A stretch of DNA of 64,000 nt from Sycon ciliatum (taxonomy: Eukaryota; Porifera; Calcarea; Leucosolenida; Sycettidae): positions 40,468,859 through 40,532,858 of the forward strand of contig NC_088644.1 in assembly GCF_964019385.1 (NCBI RefSeq), given 5' to 3'. The notes below the pieces were generated by a model. The model made no database searches. It saw only the letters and a list, made by a program, of their open reading frames with translations, and was not told the origin of the DNA. Position 1 is the stretch's first letter. Every line of letters starts with the position of its first letter. A program made the position numbers and the translations under genes. Shown here in pieces: positions 63,319 to 64,000 of the stretch.

Positions 63319-63549
63319 AGTCATGTGAACACAATCCGCAAGAAAAGTTAATTTAAAACGTCGGTATTACACTGGGTTTCTTTTGCTGGAGTAGTCAAAA
63401 TGTAACAATCTGCAGGGAAGCTATAATGGAATAGCCTATTCCATGTTTGCCAACACTTGTGATCATGCAAACATGGTGCTTGCACACGCCACTCTCTGCC
63501 CTGACGGTTGTGCTCAATATCAAGCACACACGCACACACGCACACAAGC

Positions 63550-63598
63550 ATACATACATTCATACATACATACATACATACATACATACATACATACA

Positions 63599-63628
<30 letters not shown>
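63550..63628. repeat. (CATA)n microsatellite
   Basis: About 19 units of CATA. Confidence 0.97.
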
Positions 63629-63630
<2 letters not shown>

Positions 63631-63694
63631 GCGGAGTCCTCCGGATCGATAGAGTGCTCAATGCGGAAGCAGAGCAGTAACACACGAGTCACAG

Positions 63695-64000
63695 AAAAAC
63701 CACGCGTCTTGATTGTCGTAATTTAAAGTTTCATGCCATATAGCAATCTTCAGACAACTGATTACAGTGATGCACAGCTAGTGTGGTATTTATACAGCAG
63801 CATTCTCACTCACGGACCATGTGAGTTTGGCACATTTTCCATCCAGGACTTTTGCACCCACCAGACCTCAAACCTTCACACATTCCTTCCTATGCTGCTG
63901 TATAAATACCACACTAGCTGTGCATCACTGTAATCAGTTGTCTGAAGATTGCTATATGGCATGAAACTTTAAATTACGACAATCAAGACGCGTGGTTTTT
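63695..64000. mobile_element. long inverted repeat, cut by the window edge
   Basis: The left arm (about 63695-63813, starting AAAAACCACGCGTCTTGATT) and right arm (about 63891-64000) are near-perfect inverses with an ~80-base spacer. The right tip may extend past the window. Confidence 0.85.

Overview
The window is nuclear DNA from an animal, probably a marine invertebrate and possibly an early-branching one such as a sponge; the species cannot be fixed from the sequence. Reasons: split genes with GT-AG introns, metazoan families (PAK kinase, Mediator MED4, a FERM protein, a Notch-type glucoside xylosyltransferase, an SLC35A nucleotide-sugar transporter), an intron-bearing tRNA-Leu, abundant CA/GA/AGT microsatellites, and a very high load of transposons. 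There is one 200-base N gap (6301-6500). No bacterial, plasmid or CRISPR features were seen.

Layout. 1-3.1 kb: minus-strand start of a FERM-domain gene (two exons assigned) with a possible divergent gene at 3.3 kb. 3.6-8 kb: gene-free, with foldback elements, CA repeats and homopolymer tracts. 8.2-13.6 kb: two LINE copies, one of the restriction-like-endonuclease type and one of the CR1/Jockey-like APE type, the latter sitting inside a 13-bp minisatellite. 14-21.3 kb: a dense nest of transposons in which a dead LINE is split by tandem Harbinger-like MITEs that themselves carry four further insertions. 22-24.4 kb: four long palindromes with a shared GC-rich centre. 24.9-29.5 kb: a nearly complete minus-strand LINE with ORF1 and ORF2. 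29.6-34.3 kb: foldback elements around an intronless xylosyltransferase gene (31.7-33.1 kb).

35.7-46.0 kb: MED4 on the minus strand (eight exons recovered, 5' end not found). Its introns hold an intact piggyBac transposase gene, several MITEs and long CA and GA arrays. 48.4-53.7 kb: the SLC35A-type transporter on the plus strand (four exons), with a compound foldback in its last intron. 55.1-63.2 kb: the kinase domain and 3' end of a group I PAK on the minus strand (nine exons; 5' part lies beyond the right edge), with four MITEs and a tRNA-Leu(CAA) in its introns.

The host genes are unrelated housekeeping or signalling genes and do not form a functional cluster. What stands out is the mobile DNA: target-site duplications can be read for many elements, so the order of insertion can be reconstructed. 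All exon joins were made by eye from splice sites, reading phase and family resemblance, with no transcript evidence.
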